A DNA stretch of 64,000 nt from JAAYJM01 sp964498585 (lineage in GTDB: Bacteria > Bacteroidota > Ignavibacteria > Kapaibacteriales > UBA2268): positions 1 to 64,000 of the forward strand of contig CAZCHH010000004.1 in NCBI GenBank assembly GCA_964498585.1, in the 5' to 3' direction. Position numbers and translations under genes: made by a program. The notes beneath the pieces are model-generated. The model was given only the letters and a program-made list of their open reading frames with translations. It had not been told where the DNA came from and ran no database searches. Positions 7,971 through 15,579 of the stretch are shown piece by piece (position 1 is the first letter of the stretch; the number at the start of each line of letters is the position of its first letter).

Positions 7971-8831
7971 TTATTTTTTTGGCTTTTTAGCTTTAAGTTT
8001 TTTAGAAGATTTGTTTTCTGGTAAAACAGATTTTGCATTTAATGCCTTTACTACTTTTTTACCAGTTTTTGCTTCCAGTTCAAGCATTGCAACTTTAGCA
8101 ACATTGCCTCCTTGTTTAGCAACCTTTTTGCTTTCATCAAAGTTTTGTGGTTCTACTGCTTGCGAAATATCTTTTGTAGAAGCTTCGGCAAGCATATTCA
8201 ATATGAGTTCGGTATTGGTCATATTGTCACGAAGGTTTTCCTTTTTCAATCCTTTTAGTACTTTGTATTCTTTAGTAGTATTTCCAGACCATGTTTTTGT
8301 AATAATATCTGTTAGAGTTGCAAATTGCTGCCCTTCTTTTAATCCCCTTTTTTTCCATTCATCTGTTAATTCTTTTCGTATTTCAATGCTTTTCAATCGT
8401 TGGTTAATCCAGTTTTCGGAATAGCCCAATTTTAAATATTGCTCTAAAGCCCTGTCAATAGTAAGTTCAGGGTCCTGCATTTCGTCTAAACGTTCACTTG
8501 CAATTTGAGCCAACCATTGCTTAAATGGCTCTGCTCTCGGTGATGGAATGGATTGGATAAGACGAAAAAGCTGCTCTGTATCAGCTACGTCAGTAAGGTA
8601 GTATTTGCCATCAGAAGATTGCATTTTCAGTTGTCCGATTTTTTCGGACAACTCACTACCTTCTTTTTTAAGTTTAGTTTTTAAATCACTCCAGTATTTC
8701 CTAGGCCTTTCATTATTTGTTAATACTTCAATAACATCAATAATAGAAATGAACCATTTTTCCTGGTCGGCATCCCATAAGGTTCTCACCTTCTTATTTT
8801 CAAATACCTTAATTGCATTTTGCTGTTTCAT
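7971..8831 (-). CDS. BRO-N domain protein, copy 1
   Basis: A 286-residue protein. Residues 1-110 look like the BRO N-terminal domain (KVFENKKVRTLWDADQEKWF, then IIDVIEVLTN, YYLTDVADTEQLFRLIQSI), a DNA-binding domain of phage antirepressors and DinD-like proteins. The central part is helical (ALEQYLKLGYSENWINQRLK) and the C-terminus is Lys-rich. It is practically identical to the gene at 12633-13484 except for the last ~30 residues (KALNAKSVLPENK and a longer tail here). It is expressed from a cassette promoter at 8860-8890. The two copies bracket the DprA/RecQ pair in direct orientation. Its role is unproven; a regulator or damage-response factor is likely. Confidence 0.75.
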   Translation of the reverse strand: MKQQNAIKVFENKKVRTLWDADQEKWFISIIDVIEVLTNNERPRKYWSDLKTKLKKEGSELSEKIGQLKMQSSDGKYYLTDVADTEQLFRLIQSIPSPRAEPFKQWLAQIASERLDEMQDPELTIDRALEQYLKLGYSENWINQRLKSIEIRKELTDEWKKRGLKEGQQFATLTDIITKTWSGNTTKEYKVLKGLKKENLRDNMTNTELILNMLAEASTKDISQAVEPQNFDESKKVAKQGGNVAKVAMLELEAKTGKKVVKALNAKSVLPENKSSKKLKAKKPKK

Positions 8832-8904
8832 GATTTTAATATTTCATAAGTTTTTTCTGCAAATATAATCTAATTATACGTTCAAATCAAGTTTTTATTA
8901 TTTT
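7983..8904. repeat. Direct repeat copy 1 (BRO gene plus promoter)
   Basis: About 920 bp including the BRO coding region and its promoter cassette. It matches 12633-13558 almost base for base over the central ~800 bp. Homology ends on one side in the Lys-rich C-terminus and on the other just before the inverted-repeat element at 8905. Confidence 0.85.
8860..8890 (-). promoter_or_regulatory. Cassette promoter copy A (BRO copy 1)
   Basis: On the minus strand: TTG at 8890-8888, a 20-nt spacer, then TATATTTG at 8867-8860, followed 29 nt later by the ATG. It fits the Bacteroidota -33/-7 promoter. The spacer ACGTATAATTAGAT is shared with copies E and F, and an AATAATAAAAAC tract lies upstream in all six. 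Confidence 0.8.
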
Positions 8905-9151
8905 CAGAACTCCTGATGCCTCGTAGTTTGTTATTTCGCATATTTTATAATAAGAAGTTAAATTTGAATGTAAATATTTCTAATAGGTCATTAGTTATTC
9001 GTCATTCGTCATTCGTTATTAGTATTTACCAACTAATGACCAATGACTAATGACCAATAACTAATAAAATGATATTTGCTAACTGCGAAATTATTTTTTA
9101 CGAGGCAAATTTCCTAACTCCTATATTTTCGTTATGGGGTAAGGAGTTCTG
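8905..9151. mobile_element. MITE-like inverted-repeat element
   Basis: The ends are CAGAACTCCT and AGGAGTTCTG, and inner arms GCCTCGTA / ACGAGGC and TTTCGCA / TGCGAAA pair in the same order. This gives a ~247-bp element able to fold into a long hairpin. It has no coding capacity. The first 26 bp recur inverted at 56463-56488, next to the other R-M system. It sits between BRO copy 1 and the DprA-like gene. Confidence 0.65.
8981..9066. repeat. Nested GTCATT/AATGAC palindrome
   Basis: Inside the MITE-like element, GGTCATTAGTTATTCGTCAT and repeats of it are followed by the inverted series ACTAATGACCAATGACTAAT. The ~35-bp arms form an imperfect hairpin with small internal direct repeats. Confidence 0.65.
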
Positions 9152-9160
9152 AGTTTAAAT

Positions 9161-10300
9161 TTAATCATATAAAGATAGCTGCTTTAATCTTGAGTCTTTC
9201 ATTGTAAATCGCAGAGGTTTTTTATTTATTGTTTCAACTTCTTTTTGGTTTTTCAAGTAATCTCTAAGCTTTTTTTCTGACCAAGTTAATTCTAACTTTT
9301 TCAAAATATCTTTAACTGCATACTCACCTGTCCTAAGCAAATCAAGAATTTTATTCTCTTTAGTAACTTCATTATCGTGAATAATTAATTGATTCTCTTC
9401 AGTTAATTGTGGTATAAAATCATCAAGTGGTTTTCCGCCGAAATCAACTGGCATCGCTCCTTTTTGTATTAATAAATTATTGGCATTATTTTCAGATTGC
9501 TCTGGTTTACGAACATAGATTTTTCTATTTTTTCTTAAACCATCAATAACACCAGACCAAGTCCCACCTTTTTCAGAAGATTCTGCAACAAATATTTCAT
9601 CAGCAAGTCCATATATAATTGGATTTCTTGCCATAGCCAATTCTGCTTTCCAAGGTGCTTTTGGGAAGAAAGTGCTTAAAACTAATACATTTCCATCAAT
9701 AATTTGCTTATAATACTTCTTAAACCCAGAACCAAAAGTCATTATTCCCTGTGGTAATACGATAATGCTTTGCCCATTGTAATTAATTGCAGAATCTAAT
9801 GCCTGCTTGTCAACTCCTTTAGCAAAGCCACTTACAACTACTTTAAACTCCTTGCTTGCCAATTTTGCAATATTATCAGTAAATTCAAGTGATTTTTCAG
9901 AAGCATTCCGTGAACCAACTATTGCAATTGATTTTTCATTCAATATTTGCTTGTTGCCTTTAACATATAGCAGCGCAGGAGAATATGCAGTTTTAAGATT
10001 CCCTTTCAGTGTTTTTGAATACTCTGGAGAAGTTAAAGGAATTAATTCATACCCTTCATTATGCAGTGTTTCAGCAAGGAACGCATTGTTTGCCAATTCC
10101 GATTTTGCTGTTTTTAAATCTTCGATTTCATTTATTTCTAAATCATAATTATTTTTCCAGTCATTTTCTGATAATTGAAAAAATTCTTCTATTGAAATGT
10201 TGTTCTCGTGATAAAATTTTATAATTAGATTATTAATTTTTAAATGACCCCATCTTGGCAAATGCGCCAATGCTATCCAATATGCTGCTTCTTTGTTCAT
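9161..10300 (-). CDS. DprA/Smf-like SLOG-domain protein
   Basis: 379 residues. An N-terminal helical region (1-90) is followed by a Rossmann-like DprA domain with SIAIVGSRNAS at 124-134, VVSGFAKGVD at 155-164, IIVLPQG at 179-185 and SEKGGTWSG. Residues ~315-365 form a winged-helix-like tail (KILDLLRTGEYAVKDILKKL). True DprA loads RecA on incoming single-stranded DNA. This copy is divergent and is coupled by an ATGA overlap to a RecQ-phosphoribosyltransferase fusion, not to com genes. DprA-like SLOG proteins with phosphoribosyltransferase partners have been proposed as nucleotide-sensing or anti-phage systems, so I infer a defence or DNA-processing role. Confidence 0.8.
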   Translation of the reverse strand: MNKEAAYWIALAHLPRWGHLKINNLIIKFYHENNISIEEFFQLSENDWKNNYDLEINEIEDLKTAKSELANNAFLAETLHNEGYELIPLTSPEYSKTLKGNLKTAYSPALLYVKGNKQILNEKSIAIVGSRNASEKSLEFTDNIAKLASKEFKVVVSGFAKGVDKQALDSAINYNGQSIIVLPQGIMTFGSGFKKYYKQIIDGNVLVLSTFFPKAPWKAELAMARNPIIYGLADEIFVAESSEKGGTWSGVIDGLRKNRKIYVRKPEQSENNANNLLIQKGAMPVDFGGKPLDDFIPQLTEENQLIIHDNEVTKENKILDLLRTGEYAVKDILKKLELTWSEKKLRDYLKNQKEVETINKKPLRFTMKDSRLKQLSLYD

Positions 10301-12312
10301 ACTAAATCTCCACCCACTGTGCGGGCTATTACTAATGGAGCTATTTGAACTGCTCCTAAATTACCTAAATATTTTCCAATTTCTTTTATTGTTGCACCAC
10401 TATCAAAAATATCGTCAATTAGTAAAACGGATTTCCCTTCGATTTCATTTGAATTTTTAAAAATAAAAGCATCTTTTACATTATCATATTTCAAATAAGA
10501 ATTTTCAAAAACCTTTTGTTCGCTTGTTTCTCTCTGCTTTTCTAAATTATGTGAAATTGGGAATTTCAAAACTTGCGATACTTTTATTGCAAAATTTCTG
10601 ACTAATTCACCTGATTTTGTAGGTGGAACGTAAAGGATTAAATCAAATTTTTCTTGACCAAATCTTTTTCGATATGCTTTAAGGATTAATCGCAATAAAA
10701 AATCGGGGAAATCGCCACCGTGTTCGTATTTGCAACGATGAATGGCACCTCCAACATTTGAAACACCATAATAGGAAGCCGCAACTCCATTTATTAGATT
10801 TGTCCCCTTTGTTTCTACTTCGAGGACTGGAAAATAATCTTCACGAAAATCCTGTAATTTTTTAGCCCATTCATTATCAATTGTAACAACAATTTTTTTC
10901 AATCCAGTATTATCGCAATTAGAAAAAGAATGAGTTGACGAATCGCCAAGATAGTCGCATAAAAATTTCATTCGCGATTGATTGGTTTCAACATATTCAA
11001 TCATCTTGTCTAAATCACGTGTTTTATTTGCTCGCAATTCTTCAAATGTTTTAGTATTGAGCGACAATGCTCCGCTTATATATTCAAACTTTTTACTTCT
11101 GCCAATTGTAACCTCGCGAATAATTTTTTGTTCAATCAGGTCTGCTTTAATCACCCTAATTTGAGTTTGCTTCAAATTTGTCTTTTTCATTAAATCCCGT
11201 TCTCCAAGCATTTCGCTTTTTACTGCTTCAATTACTTTTTCATATTTTGAAATCGCCGGCCTTCCACCTTCAATAAAAGCTTCGGGTAGTTTTCTATCAG
11301 CTGGATTGTAAAAGAGTATTATATAAGAAGTTCGATTGTCTCTGCCTGCTCGCCCAATTTCCTGATAATAGTGAATTGGAGATTGTGGTATTTGAGTATG
11401 AATAATGAAGCGGATGTCTGGTTTGTCAATTCCCATTCCTAATGCGTTTGTGGAAATTACGCATTTCCACTGATTTTTCATTAAACCATTTTCAATAGCG
11501 ATTCTTGATTCTGCATCTAAACCAGCATTATATCCGATTGATGTAATTTTCAAAAATTCGAACCATTTTGAATATATTTCAGTATCTACTCTTGTGCCAG
11601 TATATAAAATTCCCGAACCCGGAATTTTCTCTAAATTTTGCCCTAACCATACTAATTTTTCATCTTCAGAATTAACTTTAGCTACAAATAATTTGAAGTT
11701 ATCTCTCATCAAATTACCTCGAAATATTGTTAAATTACCGCCCATCTGTTCTGCAATATCTGCTTCTACTTTTTTCGTAGCTGTTGCAGTAGTTGCCAAT
11801 ACTGGAAGTCCTTTGGGCAATAAATTAACAAGATTGATTATACGTCTGAATGCCGGTCTGAAATCATGTCCCCAAACTGAAATGCAATGGGCTTCATCAA
11901 CTACTACCATTGAAAGGTGCATCTGTCGTGTTGCTTCAATCCACTCCGAGTTTTCTTGTCTTTCGGGAGCTATATAAAGGATTTTAATTTTTCCTGATTT
12001 CGCTTCTGATAATATATGCGAGTTTTCTTCCTGTGTTTGTTCGCTATTTACGCATTTTGCCGAAATACAGAGTGAGTTTAGTTTCTTCACCTGGTCTCGC
12101 ATTAAAGCAATTAACGGGGAAAAAATCACTGTAGTTCCGTTAAACAAAATTGCAGGGAACTGAAAACAAAGCGATTTTCCAAATCCAGTTTTTTCAATAA
12201 GAAGAACTCTTTCGCCATTTAGGATTTTTTCAATAGTATCCCATTGTCCATCATAAAAACGATGAAGTTTGAATTTACTTTGTAAAATTATTTCTGCTTC
12301 CTGCCTTGTCAT
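10297..12312 (-). CDS. RecQ-family helicase fused to phosphoribosyltransferase domain
   Basis: 671 residues. The superfamily-2 helicase core has GFGKS at 43-47, DEAH at 139-142, TTATAT at 174-179, GMGIDKPD at 291-298 and QEIGRAGRD at 316-324. The RecQ zinc region is degenerate: FLCDYLGD and NCDNTG keep only two of the usual four cysteines. The C-terminus (~500-671) is a ComF-like phosphoribosyltransferase domain with the PRPP loop VLLIDDIFDSGAT at 629-641. Such a fusion differs from housekeeping RecQ, which ends in an HRDC domain. It leads an operon with the DprA-like gene and starts from a cassette promoter. Expected: ATP-driven 3'-5' unwinding plus nucleotide binding or transfer. Confidence 0.85.
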   Translation of the reverse strand: MTRQEAEIILQSKFKLHRFYDGQWDTIEKILNGERVLLIEKTGFGKSLCFQFPAILFNGTTVIFSPLIALMRDQVKKLNSLCISAKCVNSEQTQEENSHILSEAKSGKIKILYIAPERQENSEWIEATRQMHLSMVVVDEAHCISVWGHDFRPAFRRIINLVNLLPKGLPVLATTATATKKVEADIAEQMGGNLTIFRGNLMRDNFKLFVAKVNSEDEKLVWLGQNLEKIPGSGILYTGTRVDTEIYSKWFEFLKITSIGYNAGLDAESRIAIENGLMKNQWKCVISTNALGMGIDKPDIRFIIHTQIPQSPIHYYQEIGRAGRDNRTSYIILFYNPADRKLPEAFIEGGRPAISKYEKVIEAVKSEMLGERDLMKKTNLKQTQIRVIKADLIEQKIIREVTIGRSKKFEYISGALSLNTKTFEELRANKTRDLDKMIEYVETNQSRMKFLCDYLGDSSTHSFSNCDNTGLKKIVVTIDNEWAKKLQDFREDYFPVLEVETKGTNLINGVAASYYGVSNVGGAIHRCKYEHGGDFPDFLLRLILKAYRKRFGQEKFDLILYVPPTKSGELVRNFAIKVSQVLKFPISHNLEKQRETSEQKVFENSYLKYDNVKDAFIFKNSNEIEGKSVLLIDDIFDSGATIKEIGKYLGNLGAVQIAPLVIARTVGGDLV

Positions 12313-12632
12313 AATCGTTGGTAATTGAATTTTTTTAAAAATAACATTTTGAATAGTTGTTTTTAACTGCTTGAATTATTTCAAATTCTTCTAATTACTT
12401 TATTTTTCTTCAAATATAATGTAATTATACGTTCAAATCAAGTTTTTATTATTTTGGGGAAGAGTGGGCTGGGGTTTGTGGAAATGTGGAAAAATGTTTT
12501 TGAAGTATTGATTCTTTATGAGCTAATTGAATAATTTATTTTCATTTAATGATTTGATTTATTCTGGTTAAACTATGCCAGCCCAATAGTTTGTAGTCAA
12601 ATAGTAATGATTTGTAATTATTATACTTGTCA
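12313..12632. other. Intergenic region between RecQ-PRT and BRO copy 2
   Basis: It holds the cassette promoter and its G-rich upstream flank; the remaining ~170 bp show no gene or structured element. Confidence 0.6.
12411..12441 (-). promoter_or_regulatory. Cassette promoter copy B (RecQ-PRT/DprA operon)
   Basis: TTG at 12441-12439 and TATATTTG at 12418-12411 with the same 20-nt spacer as the other copies. The TATAAT-GTA-ATTATA inverted repeat spans the spacer and box. The -7 box is ~100 bp before the RecQ start, so the leader is longer than for the other copies. Confidence 0.75.
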
Positions 12633-13484
12633 TTACTTTTTTTCTTTAAGTTTTTTAGAAGATTCGTTTTCTGATAAAACAGATTTTGCATTTAATTCCG
12701 TTACTACTTTTTTACCAGTTTTTGCTTCCAGTTCAAGCATTGCAACTTTAGCAACATTGCCTCCTTGTTTAGCAACCTTTTTGCTTTCATCAAAGTTTTG
12801 TGGTTCTACTGCTTGCGAAATATCTTTTGTAGAAGCTTCGGCAAGCATATTCAATATGAGTTCGGTATTGGTCATATTGTCACGAAGGTTTTCCTTTTTC
12901 AATCCTTTTAGTACTTTGTATTCTTTAGTAGTATTTCCAGACCATGTTTTTGTAATAATATCTGTTAGAGTTGCAAATTGCTGCCCTTCTTTTAATCCCC
13001 TTTTTTTCCATTCATCTGTTAATTCTTTTCGTATTTCAATGCTTTTCAATCGTTGGTTAATCCAGTTTTCGGAATAGCCCAATTTTAAATATTGCTCTAA
13101 AGCCCTGTCAATAGTAAGTTCAGGGTCCTGCATTTCGTCTAAACGTTCACTTGCAATTTGAGCCAACCATTGCTTAAATGGCTCTGCTCTCGGTGATGGA
13201 ATGGATTGGATAAGACGAAAAAGCTGCTCTGTATCAGCTACGTCAGTAAGGTAGTATTTGCCATCAGAAGATTGCATTTTCAGTTGTCCGATTTTTTCGG
13301 ACAACTCACTACCTTCTTTTTTAAGTTTAGTTTTTAAATCACTCCAGTATTTCCTAGGCCTTTCATTATTTGTTAATACTTCAATAACATCAATAATAGA
13401 AATGAACCATTTTTCCTGGTCGGCATCCCATAAGGTTCTTACCTTTTTGTTTTCAAATACTTTAATTGCATTTTGCTGTTTCAT
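12633..13484 (-). CDS. BRO-N domain protein, copy 2
   Basis: A 283-residue duplicate of the 7971-8831 protein, identical over about the first 255 residues. Differences cluster at the C-terminus (VVTELNAKSVLSENESSKKL here). It has the same BRO-N domain at 1-110 and helical middle. It is expressed from its own cassette promoter (13513-13543). The near-perfect match across silent positions shows a recent duplication or ongoing gene conversion. A standing direct repeat of this size could let the 4.65-kb DprA/RecQ segment be lost or amplified by recombination. Confidence 0.75.
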   Translation of the reverse strand: MKQQNAIKVFENKKVRTLWDADQEKWFISIIDVIEVLTNNERPRKYWSDLKTKLKKEGSELSEKIGQLKMQSSDGKYYLTDVADTEQLFRLIQSIPSPRAEPFKQWLAQIASERLDEMQDPELTIDRALEQYLKLGYSENWINQRLKSIEIRKELTDEWKKRGLKEGQQFATLTDIITKTWSGNTTKEYKVLKGLKKENLRDNMTNTELILNMLAEASTKDISQAVEPQNFDESKKVAKQGGNVAKVAMLELEAKTGKKVVTELNAKSVLSENESSKKLKEKK

Positions 13485-13512
13485 AATTTTTATAGCTTAT
13501 AAGTTTTTTCTG

Positions 13513-13543
13513 CAAATATAATGTAATTTTATTTTCAAATCAA
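13513..13543 (-). promoter_or_regulatory. Cassette promoter copy C (BRO copy 2)
   Basis: TTG at 13543-13541, a 20-nt spacer and TATATTTG at 13520-13513, 29 nt before the ATG. The spacer has diverged (AAATAAAATTACAT), so the inverted repeat TATAAT-GTA-ATTTTA is imperfect here. Confidence 0.75.
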
Positions 13544-13692
13544 GTTTTTATTATTTTGGAGAAAGAGGGGGGCTGGGTTTGAGGGGAATGGGAGGAAGTG
13601 GGTTTTGTGGTGGATTGTTGGAATTGAGTAAACAATGTGCAATTAAGTAATGTAGATAAAAAAACTTAAATGTAAATAAAAGAATATTCATG

Positions 13693-14109
13693 TTATTCTA
13701 TTATTTCATTAAACTGTTTTGCTGTCATAACAGGTAATTTTGAATTATTAAAATCTTTTGTATTTCTTGTTAAAATTATATCAGTATTATTTTCTAAAGC
13801 TGTATAATATTGTAGTCCATCTTCAAAATCATTAAATTCAATGTCATTTAAAGCCAGGTTGATAATTTTTTCATCAAGACTATAAATTTTAACCAATAAA
13901 ATTAATTTTCTTAATATTTGTTTTGTTTCTTCTGCTTTTCTTTGTTTTAAAAGCACATAGCTTACATTTGCAATTGAAAGAGCTGATGTATATAGTTTTA
14001 CTTTTCCTTTGTCGGCTAACGAGAATATTTTTTTTGCATCTTGGACAAATGGTTCTCTTTTTGCCAATAAATCAATGATTATATTTGTATCAAGAAAAAT
14101 GCTTTTCAT
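13693..14109 (-). CDS. PIN-domain toxin (VapC-like)
   Basis: A 138-residue PIN-domain protein. The N-terminal strand carries the first acidic residue in IFLDTNIIIDLL (D7). A central helical region and the late ILTRNTKDF motif provide further acidic positions for a Mg-dependent RNase site. The length is typical of VapC-type toxins. Its ATG overlaps the stop of the upstream antitoxin by ATGA, the usual coupling of type II toxin-antitoxin pairs. RNA cleavage is expected from the family; the target is unknown. Expressed from the antitoxin promoter at 14375-14405. Confidence 0.85.
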   Translation of the reverse strand: MKSIFLDTNIIIDLLAKREPFVQDAKKIFSLADKGKVKLYTSALSIANVSYVLLKQRKAEETKQILRKLILLVKIYSLDEKIINLALNDIEFNDFEDGLQYYTALENNTDIILTRNTKDFNNSKLPVMTAKQFNEIIE

Positions 14110-14351
14110 TTGTATTTTTCATTAAGATAATTGTAATAATCTGTTTTATAATCAAAATCTGGAGCAATGTCAATGACGCCACATAAACTTTCTACTAAAG
14201 GAGTGGTTTCTGTTCCTTTATTTTTGTGGGAAGTAATTGCTTTAATATATGTTTCAATCATATCCGACAAACTTCTCTTTTGTGTTGATGCGTATTCTTT
14301 TGCTTTATCAATCACACTTTCTTCTAAATTTAATGTAAGTTTTAATTCCAT
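14106..14351 (-). CDS. DUF6364-type antitoxin
   Basis: An 81-residue protein with a short strand (MELKLTLNLEESVIDKAKEY) followed by two helices with KRSLSDMIETYIKAI, the build of ribbon-helix-helix antitoxins of the DUF6364 family. It precedes and overlaps the PIN toxin gene. The C-terminal ~30 residues (TPLVESLCGVIDIAPDFDYK) probably wrap the toxin. A decayed copy of its first 11 codons lies at 18912-18962. Such antitoxins normally repress their own promoter, and the cassette promoter's inverted repeat is a plausible operator. Confidence 0.8.
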   Translation of the reverse strand: MELKLTLNLEESVIDKAKEYASTQKRSLSDMIETYIKAITSHKNKGTETTPLVESLCGVIDIAPDFDYKTDYYNYLNEKYK

Positions 14352-14374
14352 AATTTTAATTCATTTATTTTCTA

Positions 14375-14405
14375 CAAATATAATGTAATTATACGTTCTA
14401 ATCAA
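14375..14405 (-). promoter_or_regulatory. Cassette promoter copy D (toxin-antitoxin operon)
   Basis: TTG at 14405-14403, 20-nt spacer, TATATTTG at 14382-14375, 24 nt before the antitoxin ATG. TATAAT-GTA-ATTATA spans the box and spacer. A G-run-rich flank lies upstream, as in copies B, C and E. Confidence 0.8.
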
Positions 14406-14493
14406 GTTTTTATTATTTTTGGGAGGGGGGGCTGGGGTTGGGGAAGTGGTGGGCTATTTTTATAAAATAAATCAGAAAAACAATTACACTAAT

Positions 14494-14820
14494 TCACTCT
14501 CTGAGTTTGTTTATTAGTTGCCGTTTCTTTTCAAAATCATCTATTATATCCTTTTCAGCATTTTTCTCCCATTTGGGATATGGTGCAAAAATAGCATATA
14601 AGAATTTGTCAATTGAAAAAATAGATAATTTTAAATCACTACTATAATTGGCATCTAAACGTAACCTGAAATATTCTTCTCCTTCGTTTATTTCCTTGCC
14701 AAACAAATCAATATATTTTTTTTGAGCTTTTTTCCTTTGCCATTGCATATTTGGGGAATTACAAATGTTTAACTTTCTAATTAAATAATTTATTTCATCA
14801 TTTGAAAGAAAACTTTTCAT
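14494..14820 (-). CDS. Orphan 108-residue protein, paralogue 1
   Basis: A small, charged, soluble protein I do not recognise. It has an N-terminal helix (NDEINYLIRKLNI), a basic patch (QWQRKKAQKKYIDLFGKEI), a GEEYFRLRL strand, a hydrophobic FLYAIFAPYP segment and a C-terminal acidic/basic helix. A paralogue with ~89% identity lies at 19119-19442. The two genes sit in the duplicated segments on either side of the R-M system. It might be an addiction or accessory factor of the island, but nothing in the sequence proves a function. Confidence 0.6.
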   Translation of the reverse strand: MKSFLSNDEINYLIRKLNICNSPNMQWQRKKAQKKYIDLFGKEINEGEEYFRLRLDANYSSDLKLSIFSIDKFLYAIFAPYPKWEKNAEKDIIDDFEKKRQLINKLRE

Positions 14821-15219
14821 ATAAATAATGTTTATACTTTAATTTCACATTATATGTTAGATTAATACAATAAGGTCAAAATAATTAAAATAACGTTTAC
14901 ATATACATTCAATTTCACTATTCATTTTCTTAATTAATTATATACAGATATCTTATATATATATACATTCTATTGATTGATTGAGACTTATAATGTTAAA
15001 CTTTACTTAATTTCGATAATGTTTCAGTTTTCGCTTTACTTGCCTTCAACTCTTATTATCCCAAATTTATACATTTTTTCCCTTTTATGCAAAAATAATT
15101 AAAAATTAAAATTATGTTTGTTGAATTTCATATAATAACAAATAAATACAATATTATGAATGTAAAAAGTTTATTTATAAGCACTTAAAAAAAATTATGT
15201 TTGATAAATAGTGAATTAT

Positions 15220-15229
15220 ACTAGTAGTC
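15220..15229 (+). promoter_or_regulatory. Candidate C-box 1
   Basis: ACTAGTAGTC fits the ACTnnnAGTC operator recognised by restriction-system controller proteins. It lies 135 bp before the controller ATG and 87 bp from the second box. Confidence 0.45.
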
Positions 15230-15306
15230 GAAAATATTGTGTATTGCTATTTCAATACTTTTTTCATATATATTTTATAGGTTATCTCTAATTAAGAATA
15301 AACTAT

Positions 15307-15321
15307 ACTTATAGTCCGTTG
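15307..15321 (+). promoter_or_regulatory. Candidate C-box 2
   Basis: ACTTATAGTCCGTTG matches the core of published controller-protein operators (ACTTATAGTC) and lies 34 bp before the ATG at 15355. It overlaps an in-frame TTG at 15319, which argues that the ATG is the real start. Confidence 0.6.
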
Positions 15322-15354
15322 TTTGATAAACTACTAAGCAGTAATTTTGTTTTA

Positions 15355-15579
15355 ATGGATATTAAAGAAAAAATTGGCAAAAGACTACGTGAATTGCGAC
15401 AGGCAAAAGGGCTTAGTCAGGAAAAGTTTGCTTATGAATGTGAACTCGACAGAACATATATTGCAAGCATTGAGCAAGGACGAAGAAATGTATCTATAGC
15501 CAATATTGAAAAAATAGCAAATGCTTTTGGTATGTCAGTTTCAGATTTTTTCAACTCAGATTTATTCAAGAATGATTAA
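15355..15579 (+). CDS. XRE-family controller protein of restriction system
   Basis: A 74-residue protein that is almost entirely one helix-turn-helix domain (IGKRLRELRQAKGLSQEKFA, then DRTYIASIEQGRRNVSI and IANAFGMSVSDFF). Size, fold and overlap with a restriction endonuclease gene mark it as a C protein, which activates its own operon and delays nuclease expression until methylation is set. I chose ATG 15355 over an upstream TTG because the C-box would otherwise overlap the coding start and the domain begins here. The gene overlaps the nuclease gene by 8 bp (ATGATTAA), typical of C-R operons. Confidence 0.85.
   Translation: MDIKEKIGKRLRELRQAKGLSQEKFAYECELDRTYIASIEQGRRNVSIANIEKIANAFGMSVSDFFNSDLFKND

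Larger units (their letters stand above)
12633..13558. repeat. Direct repeat copy 2 (BRO gene plus promoter)
   Basis: The partner of 7983-8904, offset by ~4.65 kb in the same orientation. The homology includes the promoter cassette up to TTATTATTTT, after which the flanks differ. Confidence 0.85.
14330..15110. repeat. Segmental duplication, copy D1
   Basis: It contains the antitoxin start, cassette promoter, 108-residue orphan gene and the AT-rich upstream region. The same order recurs at 18930-19700 (D2). The orphan gene products are about 89% identical, and the flanks drift more (ATATATAC-rich stretch, ACTTTACTTAATTTC). D1 and D2 bracket the restriction-modification genes. Confidence 0.7.
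14821..15354. other. AT-rich intergenic region with controller boxes
   Basis: The first ~290 bp belong to duplication D1 and contain ATATATATAC and similar low-complexity runs. The last ~135 bp carry two ACTNNNAGTC motifs before the controller gene. No additional gene is visible. Confidence 0.6.

Noticed and set aside
15319..15354. TTG start extending the controller protein by 12 residues
   Set aside because: It overlaps the ACTTATAGTCCGTTG operator and adds residues outside the helix-turn-helix domain.
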